Origin: Symsagittifera roscoffensis
Lineage: Eukaryota; Xenacoelomorpha; Acoela; Convolutidae
DNA length: 64,000 nucleotides
NCBI RefSeq assembly: GCF_963678635.1
Contig: NC_087062.1
Span: forward strand, 44,036,395 to 44,100,394
Direction of reading: 5' to 3'
The position numbers were made by a program, and so were the translations under genes. How positions within the stretch are numbered: the stretch's first letter is position 1; the number at the start of each line of letters is the position of its first letter. The notes under the pieces are model-generated. The model had not been told where the DNA came from. It saw nothing but the letters and a program-made list of their open reading frames with translations, and did no database searches. Shown here one piece after another: positions 36,601 to 48,600 of this stretch.

Positions 36601-39600
36601 CTCTGCTGTTGTCCACTCTCTACTTAATTGATATTGTTTCGTTTTTCCCCGCTTATTCATCCTTGATCAATTTTGTCTAGCTAAATAAGCTAAATTGTCG
36701 CCATACTTAAAACGGAACCAGAAAAAATTCCTTCGATCAAGTGATCAAGCTTGATAAACACTGGTTGAAAATGTCAAGTTATTAGAAAAAAAACATCATT
36801 TTCATTGCAATTATAATAGATAAGTAAACCTTTATTAAATGCTGCACCCTGATCAGATTACATTGTTTAATTAATGTAAAAGCACGCTCTGCTCGTTCTG
36901 ATTAAAGCATCTTCTCAATCAGTCTTAAAAGAAACTCGACAGTTTTCAATTGCCGATATAACAACTGTTTTTGACTGAGAAACCGCGCCTTTCCTTGCCA
37001 CAAATACAAGATCTTGCAAGATAATCTCACTTGATTGGCTAGGGTACACATCGCATAGTTAGTCACGCCGCTTGAAACAAATCTGAGTTGGATCAAATAA
37101 AAATTGGATTTTTTTTGTTCGTCGGGAAACATACCCATTTTTGGTCGATAAAGTCAAAAATTTTAAAATTTTTTGGTCGAGAAACTTGATAATGTCAAAT
37201 TATGCCCAGTTTGGTCGTGAAAGTCGAAACATCTATGCAGGTTCGAAAAAACAAATTTTTAAAAATTGTCGTTTTAGAAAGTCGGGAAACTGAAATATAT
37301 CGATGTTTGGTCGAGAAACTCGAAACGTATCTATGTGGAGCCGAACAAACTTATTTTCAAATAATTAAAAATGGTCGGTCGAGAAAGTCGAAACGTATCG
37401 AATTTGGTCGAGAAAGTCGAAAAACTTCTATGCGGGGTCGAAAAAAAACAAAGTATTAAAAAATGCCGGTCAAGAAAGTCGAGAAAGTCGAAACATATCG
37501 AATTTTGGTCGAGAAAATTGTAACATATTTGAACTGAGTTAAACAAAATCGAACACGTTTTTGATGGGTCGTGAAAATTAGAACATAAAAAAGTTTGGTT
37601 GAGAAAGTCAAAACATACCGTATACAATAAAAATTGTCGGTCGAGAAAGTCGAGACAGTCGAAATAAATTGAATTTTGGTCGAGAAAGTCGAAAAATATC
37701 TGAGGTGGGTCGAAAAAAGTCGATCGCTATTTTTTGTTGAGCCATGAAAGTTGAAAAATACCAAAGTTTGGCCGAGAAAGTCGAAACTTACCAAAATATG
37801 ACGGAAAAAGTCGAGACCACCAGCTATGAGGCGGGGGGGGGGGGGGGGCGGACGCTCTTTCCCTCAATGGTTCGACTCCCTGCCGACCCAAAGGGTCCCC
37901 CTTTGTACTTTTTTCAGATATCTCTTTTTGGTTGACTGACCCTAAAATTTTTCTAAAAGCGCATTCGGCGCCAAAATAGACTAATTTTGAAGGGAGAAAG
38001 CACGCGGGGGGATGGTCAAAATTTTTGTAACAAATGCCTAAAAATGCATTTTTGGTCCGTTTTTTTTCCAGAAATTTGTCTACGGTGCAGAAATTTTGGT
38101 CAAAACGGGGTCTTTATAGTGCTTTGGGAGGGCTCAGAAAATCAATATTCGGTCGGCCTAAAAAAAGGTCGATAAATTTTTATAATGCTTTTGAATTGCG
38201 CCCCCGCTCCTCGAGAAAATCTTAGATCCTCCCCTGGTTGAGACATGCCAGAGTTTGGTCGACAAAGTTGAGACATAAATTGGGAAGACTGCTCGTCACG
38301 GTATTTTGTGGTGGGTAACACCATACGCCTTGTTGTTCTAGACATGTCTGTAAAATCAAAATCTCGAACTTTTGCTCGGCTTGTTGCAAACAACCCTTCT
38401 TTCGAGCACGTGATTTTGGTATTTTATGCTTCTCAGGCAATACAGACTTTCGATCAGTCAAAAAATTTGTTCGTTCACTTTTTTTTCAATTCACGTTTGA
38501 CCCACGTCAGCGAACAGTTGAAAATTTAGGCTCTTTTCCAGTTCCCCCCTTTCAAATTTAATTTTGAAAAGCTTATTTAACGTTGTCATAATGCAATGAA
38601 TTTTGGCGTGGTGAACAAATCGACAACTGTAAACAGATTTGTTCTTCATACTTTACAGCGTAACATCACGCATTTAGCCGCACTAACACGCAAATCAAAC
38701 ATAAAACTCGGTATTTTGAAAAGGGGGGGGGAAGTGGAAAAGAGCCAAAATTTATTCTAGAAAGTATATTTGAACAATCACTTTTAAAAATGCTTCTTTG
38801 TTTCAACTAGAAACACGTTGAATAAAAAACTAGCTTGAAAAAAAGGGAAGGAATACTTGAGTTACCATCAAAATTTTGTCTTGATAAAAAGTTTTTGAGT
38901 AAAGTAATCCTTATTACCAAGTATGTGAATAAAATGAATCCTTATGACCAATCCATTAATTTCATGAGATCTGACCATCATGAGATCTGACCAATTGACG
39001 ACCAGGTTTCAGGGCTGGTCGTCAATTCTGAAATAACTGGAAATGCCCCAAACTTGTGGCTTCTTTTAAATCTCATCTGACCATGTCACATTCAGAATTG
39101 ATCAATCAAATAGTAAAAAGAGTTTCTTTTTGTTTTCATTCAATTTCAAAATATATATATTTTTACTCACCTACCACAAAACAGGTTTCGTTAACATGTT
39201 TATGTAAATTTGGTGTCAGGACTATTTGCCCCAAGTCAATTGGCCCTATGCCAACTTTTCCTATACTAACTTGCCCTAAGTGGCATTTTGTCGTATGCCA
39301 ACTTGCCCCACATGACATTTTGTCCTATGCCGTTTTGTCCCATACTTAACACTTTCACTTGATTCTTTGACGATGGACAAATTGAGGACCAGCAATTGCT
39401 AATGTAGACTGGACTCGTTTTGAGATAACAAAAGACTCTAATCGAAAATATTGGCCGCTGAGCCTGAAAAACCAAAATTTTTGGTAATTACACGCCAAAC
39501 GTTGACAATAATCGACAATTAGCGCCTTTGAAACAAAAGGAAACACGTCTATTGTTTCATTTTGCCTCATTGTTGAACATTTTGTTCTTAAACATCTAAC

Positions 39601-42600
39601 AAAAATACTATCAGTCAAATTACGTGGGGAATATCTCAACGAAACAAACGAACGCTAATTATTGACGAACACGATTTCACAAATAAGCAAACGGCACAAA
39701 AACTACTTAGCACTAGAGATGCGCAAGATACAGTTCGCACAAATGCCGCATGCTCGCCGTCACAGCAGGAGATGAACTCGTCTCAACAAAAAATGAGCAC
39801 AGCAGACGCAACGCAAAAATGAGCAACAAAAAATGAGCAATGTTAGACCTGGAAAAATTGAGGCAAACCAGATCATGCATCAATTGAAAAAAGAGGCCAG
39901 GCAGCAAATTGTACCTGTTAAAAGTAGTATAATTGCCACTTGTCTCCAGGAAGTAACTTATGAGAACCCTTAACCGCCAGAAACAGAACTTGGTCCCGTC
40001 TCTGCCAATCATTAAAGACAAGCATTTCAAAATTTCGACGGAATAATCTGATTTCTGTTCATTCGACAGTGGAGCTATAAATCCAGAGCGAACTTTAGTT
40101 TTCGGTGATCGAGATAATGTTCATGCCCTCCGAGTTCACAATTCTCTTTGGCTTTGGGACGGTACATTCAAATTTTGCCCAATGCAATTTTACCAGCTTT
40201 ATACCATACATATTCTAATCGGTGGATTTTACCCACCATGCCTTTGTGCTTTACTGCCAAACAAAACTGAACAGACGTATTCAAAATTCCTGAAAGCCAT
40301 CGCCTCTGTCTCTGATAACGCGCAACCATCGAGGATCCTTCTAGATTTTGAACGATCTGCCGTAAACGCTTTTACAAGTGCGTTTCCAGAGTTTTCATTC
40401 AAAGGCTGTTACTTTCACCTCTGCCAGGCCTTTTTACGCAAAATTAACGAGCTAGGTTTAGAGAAAGCCCATGAAAACAAGTGCGAGCTAAGCTTGGCAC
40501 TGCGTTTAACACCCGCTCTCTGTTTTGTTCCAACTGATTTAGTGGAAGAATCGTTCGAGAGCAGCAATGAGGAGATTGAGCATGTGGTGGACAGATTAAA
40601 TCTTTAGCAAAGCCTGTCAGATAAAATTGACAAAGTTGCCTCATACTTTCAGAGAAGTTGTTTAAAAGGCAAAACAAAAGGGCGAAACAGCAGGCAACCG
40701 ATGTTCCCTATGAGTCTCTGGAACCATTCCCAAGAAGCAGCGGAAGGCTTGATACGAACGAAAAACGCCGTTGAAGGTTGGCATCTTGGAGTAGCAGCAT
40801 TATTTCAAGGGAGCCACCCAAGCCTCTACACTTTCTTCATTAAAATTCAATGGACTCAACAAATCAGAAGTTCAACATTTTGAAGGCTATGGGGGAACAC
40901 AGAACCAAGGGCGGAAGAAATATCGGGACATTCATGCAAATTATTTCTTGTAATTTCAACAAAGATCATGTTGTTGACTATTTATATGCACAAGCTCATT
41001 TAACTCTTTCGTAAGTTTTAAATTGTCGGCATAATTTTCGCTTAATTGTCGGCTTTTTGTTGCATTTTTAATTGATTTTTAAAAAATCACCACTTTTTTT
41101 GTAACTTATAGCCATCGTACAGGGTCCAAATTTTGAGAAATGATCAAGGCCAATACTGCAATACTGCAAAAATTTTGCTCTTTTCCTCATCCCGCCCCCT
41201 ATTCTGGGTTACCCAGTGTAGGGGGGGGGGGGGTTTAGGGGCGAGGCAGTACCTACGATTTTTTGTTTCATTCATTTCATACTAAAATTTTTTGGCTTCT
41301 TCAAGTTTTGAGTTTTTGATTAAGAGTATTGTGCACAATTAGCTATGCTATAGAAGCTTACACAATCTGCAATCAGACTTTTGAAATATTTAACTCGACA
41401 GAAGTTGCATTGAAATTTTGCCGCTTTCATTTTGTGTCATGCATGCTTTGAACTCATTTTGATTCAGCGCATGTTTTAATGATTCCGCATTTTGTTTCAA
41501 GCTTAATTGTTCAACAAAAAAGTCTTTCATAATTATGCCGACATTATGTTCTACGAGGATATCAAAGAAGCTGGGGCAAGTTTCCTTTTTATTATCTGGG
41601 ACAAGATGGAATTGGACAAGTTGTCATCTGGGGCAAGTTGGAATCGGACAAGTAGGGCTGGGACAAGTTGACTTATGGCAAAATGGCATGTAACCGTAAA
41701 TTTTACGGGTTAAAAATACTAAACAGATGTGCGCAAATTGATAACAAAGATTAACACAAGGCTGCTCTCATATCAGGGCAAAAATAGACGAGGTAAACGA
41801 AATTTTTTTCTTCAAATTTTTCCTCAACACACAATATAAGCTACAAAAGACCGGATTCATCGTCTATCCCCCAAAACGACCAAATATTTTGCCTCTATTC
41901 AATTTGGAACCCATTTTTCTACCGCCTACAAGTGTTATCAGCAAAATATCGCGCGTTACTTCTCTCAAATTGGCCGAATTTTCAGCTCAACACCTATAAC
42001 TTTACAGAAAAAAATCACAGGTACACTTTTTCTAATTTTTAGCGCTAGACATTAAAATCCTTCTTTGAAAGTCAGAACAATCAGATTACCCGAATCGAGG
42101 CAAGGCCCCAAGTTACTTTTAAAGTTTTGAAAAAAAAAATCCCAAAAAATTTATACTGAAAAAATCGTTAGGTTTTTCTCTTTTCTTAATGTATATCAGC
42201 AAGCCTCATACAAAAAATGAAAGAAATTTTTTTTGGATTTCAACATAGTAGATACCGGGGAGCTACAAGATTTGATTTTTTTAGTCTCTGTGGGCTTAGA
42301 TTAAATTGACATAATTTTTTTTTGTTTTCAGCATCAAGGATTTCTAATGACTTAAGAGTTTAGACCTGATAGGTAACAAAGATATTACAACCAATTGTTC
42401 ACCAAAAAATGAAGCAACAATTTCAAAAAGTATTTTGCAGCTTAAGTTTTTGAGCGTTAAAGTTCGCTATTATGTGAAAATTTGTCCATCAATAGTTTTT
42501 TTTTGGTTGAAATCTTTTGTTTTAAAAGGAAAAATTGAAAGTAATACAGCTGTAACGACGTGACAAAGACGTTGCAGTTTTTGATTTCAACGAGCAAATG

Positions 42601-45600
42601 GACAAAGTTTTTGTAAACGTTTTGGTCGTTTTCTCTGCAAATGATTAATATATAGGGTTCAAAATTTGAAAAAGGCTGGATGAAAAAATTTGGAAACATT
42701 GGATCGGTTTGTTTCGAATCATAAATTTTGTTTCGAAGCATAAACTAGCCAGTATCTCATAGTTATTTTAGAAGTATTCTTGTTGTTGAAACATCATAAG
42801 TTGTTTCAGAAGCGGAGGAACTTGACTAACACCTTAGTTTGCTTAAAAACGACAGATAAATTAAATGAAAAACATACTTGGCCCGATTTTGAAAATTGTC
42901 TGAAAATTATAAACAATTTTATGCTGAGTATGTAATATATGTCGACATGAGAATTATTCTGGCAAATAATTCAGAAAAATAACTGTTTCAATCCGCCCAC
43001 AGAACTTTCATTAGCGATTATGTTATGTCCAATTTTAGTCCAACTAGTCTTGATAAGTTCAGATTTTGTCCAAATTTTGATGTTTGTAATGTATATGGTA
43101 TCAAATTTGACCTACGACGTCGGTCGCGCCAAGTAACCTTTTCATTTCTGTAATCTATCGTGTTCAGGCGGTATAAATCAAGCGTATCAGCTTTGCAATG
43201 AACTAATTTGATCCCAGTAAGTCATACTCTTTATTGTTCCGACTTTCGATACGAAAGTAACGGAATATTTGTGCTCGGGGTGGGGTTTTTTTTTCTTCAG
43301 ACAAACTTCGACTTTTTAACTAGCCATTTTTGACTAAATTTTTTTAATTCATTCAAAAGGTATTGTTGTCCTGAGCCTAAATTTGAAAAAAAAATTTCAC
43401 CTGTGATCATTTTTCGTAAAGTTATGGGGGTTTAAAGATTGCCATTTTGGCCAATTTGGGACAATTAACGCGCGATATATTTCGTGATATCAACGCGTAA
43501 GCGGAGATTTAATCCGTCTTAGAAATTGTTCCAAAGTGGTTGAAAGAAGCTTATTTGCCTAAATTGATTTGTTACTAGAAGCAAAATTTATTGTTTTGTA
43601 CATTATATGGCGTGTGGAGGGATGATTTTCATAGAAAAAATTTCAAATTTTAGAAAATAAAAATTTCAAATTTTAGAAAATAAAAATGTTTATTTTATTT
43701 CATTTAATTTTTTTATGTTGTTTATGTTATTACTGCTCCATAAACCTTAAATGCAGTCGGAACATTCAGGGCTTTGCCCTGTTACGAGCAGTCTTGTTTT
43801 GTTTGCGACTAATTTCCTCGGCAAAAACACCTTTGAGCTAGTTGTGAAATACCGGCTATTTTATGCCTTCGAAACAAGATTTCTCAAAATTTTGCCGAAC
43901 TAAGTCCTTATAAATAGCCTTTTTAAAGTTTTGATTACTATATCTTAAATAGAGAAAAAAATCGTTCATTTGTTTGTTGAAATCAAAAAGATCTATGAGC
44001 CAAGACTGAGCTGTGCATCAAAATGCTTAAGGACGGTCAACTATTTTAAATCATGTCGGCTTGAACAAAGTCGAGCGCTTTCTTTACTATCAAAATTTCC
44101 ACGAGCTTGACATTTGGATTGGGTCGCACAAAAATGATTGCAATTTTTTAAAATCGATGTTTGTTTGAGCAGGATGAAAAATTTAAATCTGGGTCGGGTT
44201 CTACAAACTCCGCAAGAGCATTTTTGTAATCGAAATTTTTTTGCACATGATCGAAACTTTCACATTTGAGTCGAGTCGAACAAAATTAACAGCATATTCT
44301 TATAATCGAAGTTTGTTTGAGCACGGGTTCAACAATGTTGAATTCTTTTTCATAATCCATATTTGCTTAAACAGGGACAAAGACTTACATCTGGGTGGGT
44401 CGAACGAAATCGAGAGAATTTTTTTAAAATAATCAAAATTTGTTTGCGCAGGGTCAGAATTTTCACATCACGTTGGGTCCACTCGACTGCATTTTTTATA
44501 TTCATAATTTTGTTGCTTATGGCATAAATTCTCACACTTCAATCGAGTCGAACAAAATCGGCAGCATTTTTTCATAACCGAAATTTGTGTGAAAAGGGTC
44601 AAAAATTACACATGGGGGTCGAGAGCGTTTTTAAAATCAAAAGTTATTTGAGCCCTGTTGAAAACATTACATCTTGTTCCGGTAGAACAAATCGAGCCCA
44701 TTTTTGTATATTTGGATTTTTTGAGCAGGGTCAAAACTTTCAAATCTGGATCGGGTTGAGAAAAATTGCGCACATTTTTTTAATCGAAAATAGTTTGAGT
44801 AGGAGTGAATATTTTCTCATCTGGCTCAGTTCGAACAAAATCGAGTGCATTTTTTGCCTAGAAAGCCAAACAAAAAGTACACAAACTCAGTGAGAATGTA
44901 TGATCATACCAAATTACGGTCGAAACATAGGGTGTTCGTACTCGTCAAATCTCAGTTAATTTCCGACAAACACTCAACCTAGAAGATTGTGAGTCAACAA
45001 TGATTATAATAAATGGCAAAATCAATTGAATTTATATGTTCTCGGATGGTTTTTGGCTGTAATGTGTTCAGGTACGGGGAGTGTCTGAAAGTATGGCCTG
45101 ACTTCGTGGCCCTGGACACAGACTTCACCAACCAGTGGCCCAGGTATGACCAGAGAGCGTGTGAAAACTACTGCATTGAAGCTGAGAAGTACCGCAGATG
45201 TGGATGCGTCACCGACTACTACGGTATGGTTTTAACCTGTGGGCTCTCCTACCACCGTCCTCCTATCCCCACGGGAAGTTTTTATGAGTTTAAATTTACC
45301 TCTTAAGAGCTGAATTAAAACACATAAAAATTGTTGCAAATTTTTGGTCTAGTTGTCGTTAGATGGCATTTTATTACGAATCCATAAACTGTGCACTGGA
45401 TAGGCGCACAATTTTGTGTCTGTATGTTCCTGGATTCCAAAGACAAGTCGTCTTTAAACATGTTAATATTTTGTCGTTAACATGTTAATATTTTGATTTA
45501 ATAAATTAACTAAAAGCAATATGCGTAAAACTTATGCTTACGGTTGAAATTGATGCTTACAGGCTTGACTCAAATTTTAAATCGAAATTAAGTTAAGCCT

Positions 45601-48600
45601 GCAAATTCAGGGTTGTTTAAGTAATGCCTGTTTGTTTTTCATCCGTGACCCTACCCTAAGGTTCAGAGAGGTCAATGGGCTACCACTACATTGATATTCT
45701 AGCCAGCCATAGCAATCTTTGCTTAGTTAATATCAAATAATAATCATAATAATAAATTGTTTGCAAATTAGATTCCATTCATTGTAAAAGTTACTACATT
45801 TACAACCAAACGAAATCTCATTGCTAGAACGTCGTGGAACTATGAAGTCCTTTTTCAGGCGCCTCTAATCCTGCTATGACTTCTGTTATTTTTTAATATC
45901 GATAGTTAATCAATAAATCAAAAAAAAAAGATTTAATGATTTAAAGAGGAAAAAAAATTTTGAAGCGAAAACGGGGAAATTTCAGCAGTATACCTACCCT
46001 TGACAGCAAATCTTTTTTTAAATACTAACTCTACTCAAAAATGAGTTTAAACAGTTGATAATTTCCTGGAATAAAATTGTCCAAAAACTCATGTTTTAGG
46101 ATTTGTAATTGATATTGTGTGCAACTCTGAATCTGAATTACAAAATCTGGGTTGTATTTCAGAACACAGTTGAAAAGTTTTCTAATTCTAACTTTTAGAG
46201 AAGTTTTTTGATTACCCTTTGATTGCACAGGTATCTGCCTAAGTAAAACTCTCCTATTTAAAATTGTATTCAAATTTTTCTCAGTTACAGCTTCCTGGAC
46301 AATGGCCGATACGCACTCCTTTCTCAAAACCTTACATAGTAATTTTAATAATTCATAGATATGTAATTCCTTTACGAAGTTTATTTTTACTTTTTTGTCT
46401 CAGTTCTTCGATGCTTTCATTTCTTATCTTGAAACAAATAATTTTTATAAGCCGTTTAATTTTAGGTTCAATTGTTTCTAATTTCGTTTTTTCTGTTTAT
46501 GCATAAGTCAAAACCCTAAACTGTAAAATGGGTTTCGCATAAGCGTTATATGCTTTCAGCAGTTGATCTTTATCTAAATTTTCCTCAACCTGTAATACAT
46601 CCCCCAAAACCTCGACAATTTATTTTCAATTTTTGTAATATGATCAGTAAAAGAAAGTTTAGAATCAATTTGAACACCTAAGTATCGGAACCAGTGTTTT
46701 TCTTCAATAATTATTCCATTCATTTTGACATCTGATTTACCGCTGCTCTTCTTAGATAGTATCATTGTTTTTGTTTTATCTACATTTAAGGTCAGCTTGT
46801 GTTTTTTTAGCCAACTTGCTGTTTTATTCAACGTTTCTTGGTGTTTACCGGTTAAGTCACTGTTTCTAGCTGTTGTTTTTATGACAGTGTTGTCTGCATA
46901 TAAAATCAGATTACTTTCACTATTTTCATTTAGCTAAAAATCATTTATATAAATGATGCAAAGAAGCGGGCCTAGTATGGATCCCTGTGGTACTCCATAA
47001 TTCACATTTTTGTTTTGAGAGCGTTTGAATTTAGTGGCAACGTATTGTTGTCGGTTTTTTAATTAAGATTGTAGAAGAACAAAACAGGTCTCCGAAAACC
47101 ATATGCGGCACATTTCTCAAACAAAAGAATGTGGTCAACTGTATCAAAGGCTTTCGTTAGGTCAATGAATGTGCACTGAGTCTTCGTGGCATTAGAGTTC
47201 CAATCTTGACGCACGTCTTCTATTAGGGTTATCAAAGCATCAATTGTACACCTTTTTGATCTGAACCCAAACTGGCAGTTTTGTAGTAACTGATTCTTAG
47301 TGAGATATTGGTTCATTCTGTTATAAATGACCCGCTCAAAAATTTTACCGACAACTGGTAAAAGAGAAATTAGACTGTTATTTGATGGGTCTAGATCATT
47401 GCCTTTTTTGAAAAGCGATTTTTTACTTTGGCAATTTTGAAACTGTTTGAAAAAATTTGTCTATCCAAACTTTTTTGTAAAAGTTTTGTCAAAACTGGAA
47501 ACAAAACTGGACAATTTTTTTCAAGTAATAGTGATTTAGTCCATATGTATCTAAACTAAATTTAGTTTATAGCGATTCGATTATATTTGAGTTTTTACCT
47601 CGCTAGGAGGAATATAAACACACGCAATAATTGTATTTTTTAGATTTTCATCTGTAATTTTGACGCTTAATAATTGAATGTTGTTACAACTTGTTCTTTT
47701 TATTATTTCATTATTTATTTATTCCACGTTTTATATAAAAGCATACGGCTGCTCCCCTACGCTTACGAGAACTTTCAATGAGAGGTTGATACTCTTTTAT
47801 TTTGAAAATTTTGAAAATCTGGTTTGGTGAAAGCCAGGTTTTGGTGCAACATATAACGCTAGTCAAATAATTTAGTTGAATTAGGCTAACTTGAAATACG
47901 TCTATGTTTTTGGGTATCGATCTAATGTTTTGCAAAAGAACCTGCTCAGTGGTATTCATGATATACTGCCTTGTGTAACTTTGTTGATCTGAGATAGAAA
48001 AAAAACAAATGATTGTCAAAAATCACGAACTCCCTCTGTTGACCTGAAAGTTTTTCGCTTCTACCTCCCTTTATTTCCTACGCTGTTCTTGTATGTAAAC
48101 AATATCCTTAAACTTGCTGTTTTAGAAACGAAAGGTTTCTTTATTTGCCATGTTTTCAATTTAACTTCTTCACTGTAGAGACCTGAAGTTTCCTCATTTA
48201 TATCCAAGTTTTACAAAAAAAGATAATTATAATAATCAAATTGAAGCTTGGGTAACTTTTAAATTCAAAATAAAAAAAGTTTTCATTCAGTGTCAACTCC
48301 GCGTTATCACAGAGCACACCAAAGTTCATTCGCATAACCAGTCCATAAGCCCTTTTGCAGGCTTAGAGGTCGCGTTATTACAACCAACCTGGAACGCTCG
48401 CGTTATCACAAGCAACGCAAATGGAACGGACAGTCTGATATCAATCAGAAATTCAATTTGCCTAACAATATGAAACAAACAAGAAGTTTGGTTTAAATTG
48501 TTTCTGACATAATTTGACTTATTTGAATTTTTTAACCAAATTGTGGGGGGAAAATCCAAAAAGTCACTTCCTTAGTTCAAAGGAAAAAAATAAAAGCAAT

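Larger units (their letters stand above)
39212..41695 (+). mobile_element. Mutator-like element (MULE), 2484 bp, with target duplication
   Basis: The element is bounded by GTAAATTT at 39204-39211 and again at 41696-41703, an 8-bp target duplication as expected for MULEs (8-9 bp). Its ends are inverted: left GGTGTCAGGACTATTTGCC, right (reversed) GGTTACATGCCATTTTGCC. Both ends carry several degenerate copies of an ACTTGCCCCA / TGGGGCAAGT word. A broken transposase lies inside. The element sits in intron 5 of the channel gene. Confidence 0.85.
46031..48019 (-). mobile_element. LINE (non-LTR retrotransposon), decayed ORF2
   Basis: On the minus strand, an endonuclease N-terminal part (48019-47711) precedes reverse transcriptase (about 47430-46570) and a C-terminal part to 46031. 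RT blocks are CQFGFRSKRCTIDALITLIE, CTFIDLTKAFDTVDH, YGVPQGSILGPLL, YADNT and WLKKHKLTLNVDKT / RYLGVQIDSKLSFTDHI. The DLTKAFDTVDH and GVPQGSILGPLLF style is that of the CR1/Jockey/L2-like groups. Frameshifts and stops separate the pieces. The element is inserted antisense in intron 6 of the channel gene. Confidence 0.9.

Noticed and set aside
37202-37794. Open frames of 85-112 codons near 37.2-37.8 kb
   Set aside because: They coincide with the GGTCGAGAAAGTCGAAA satellite and repeat its translation in opposite strands.
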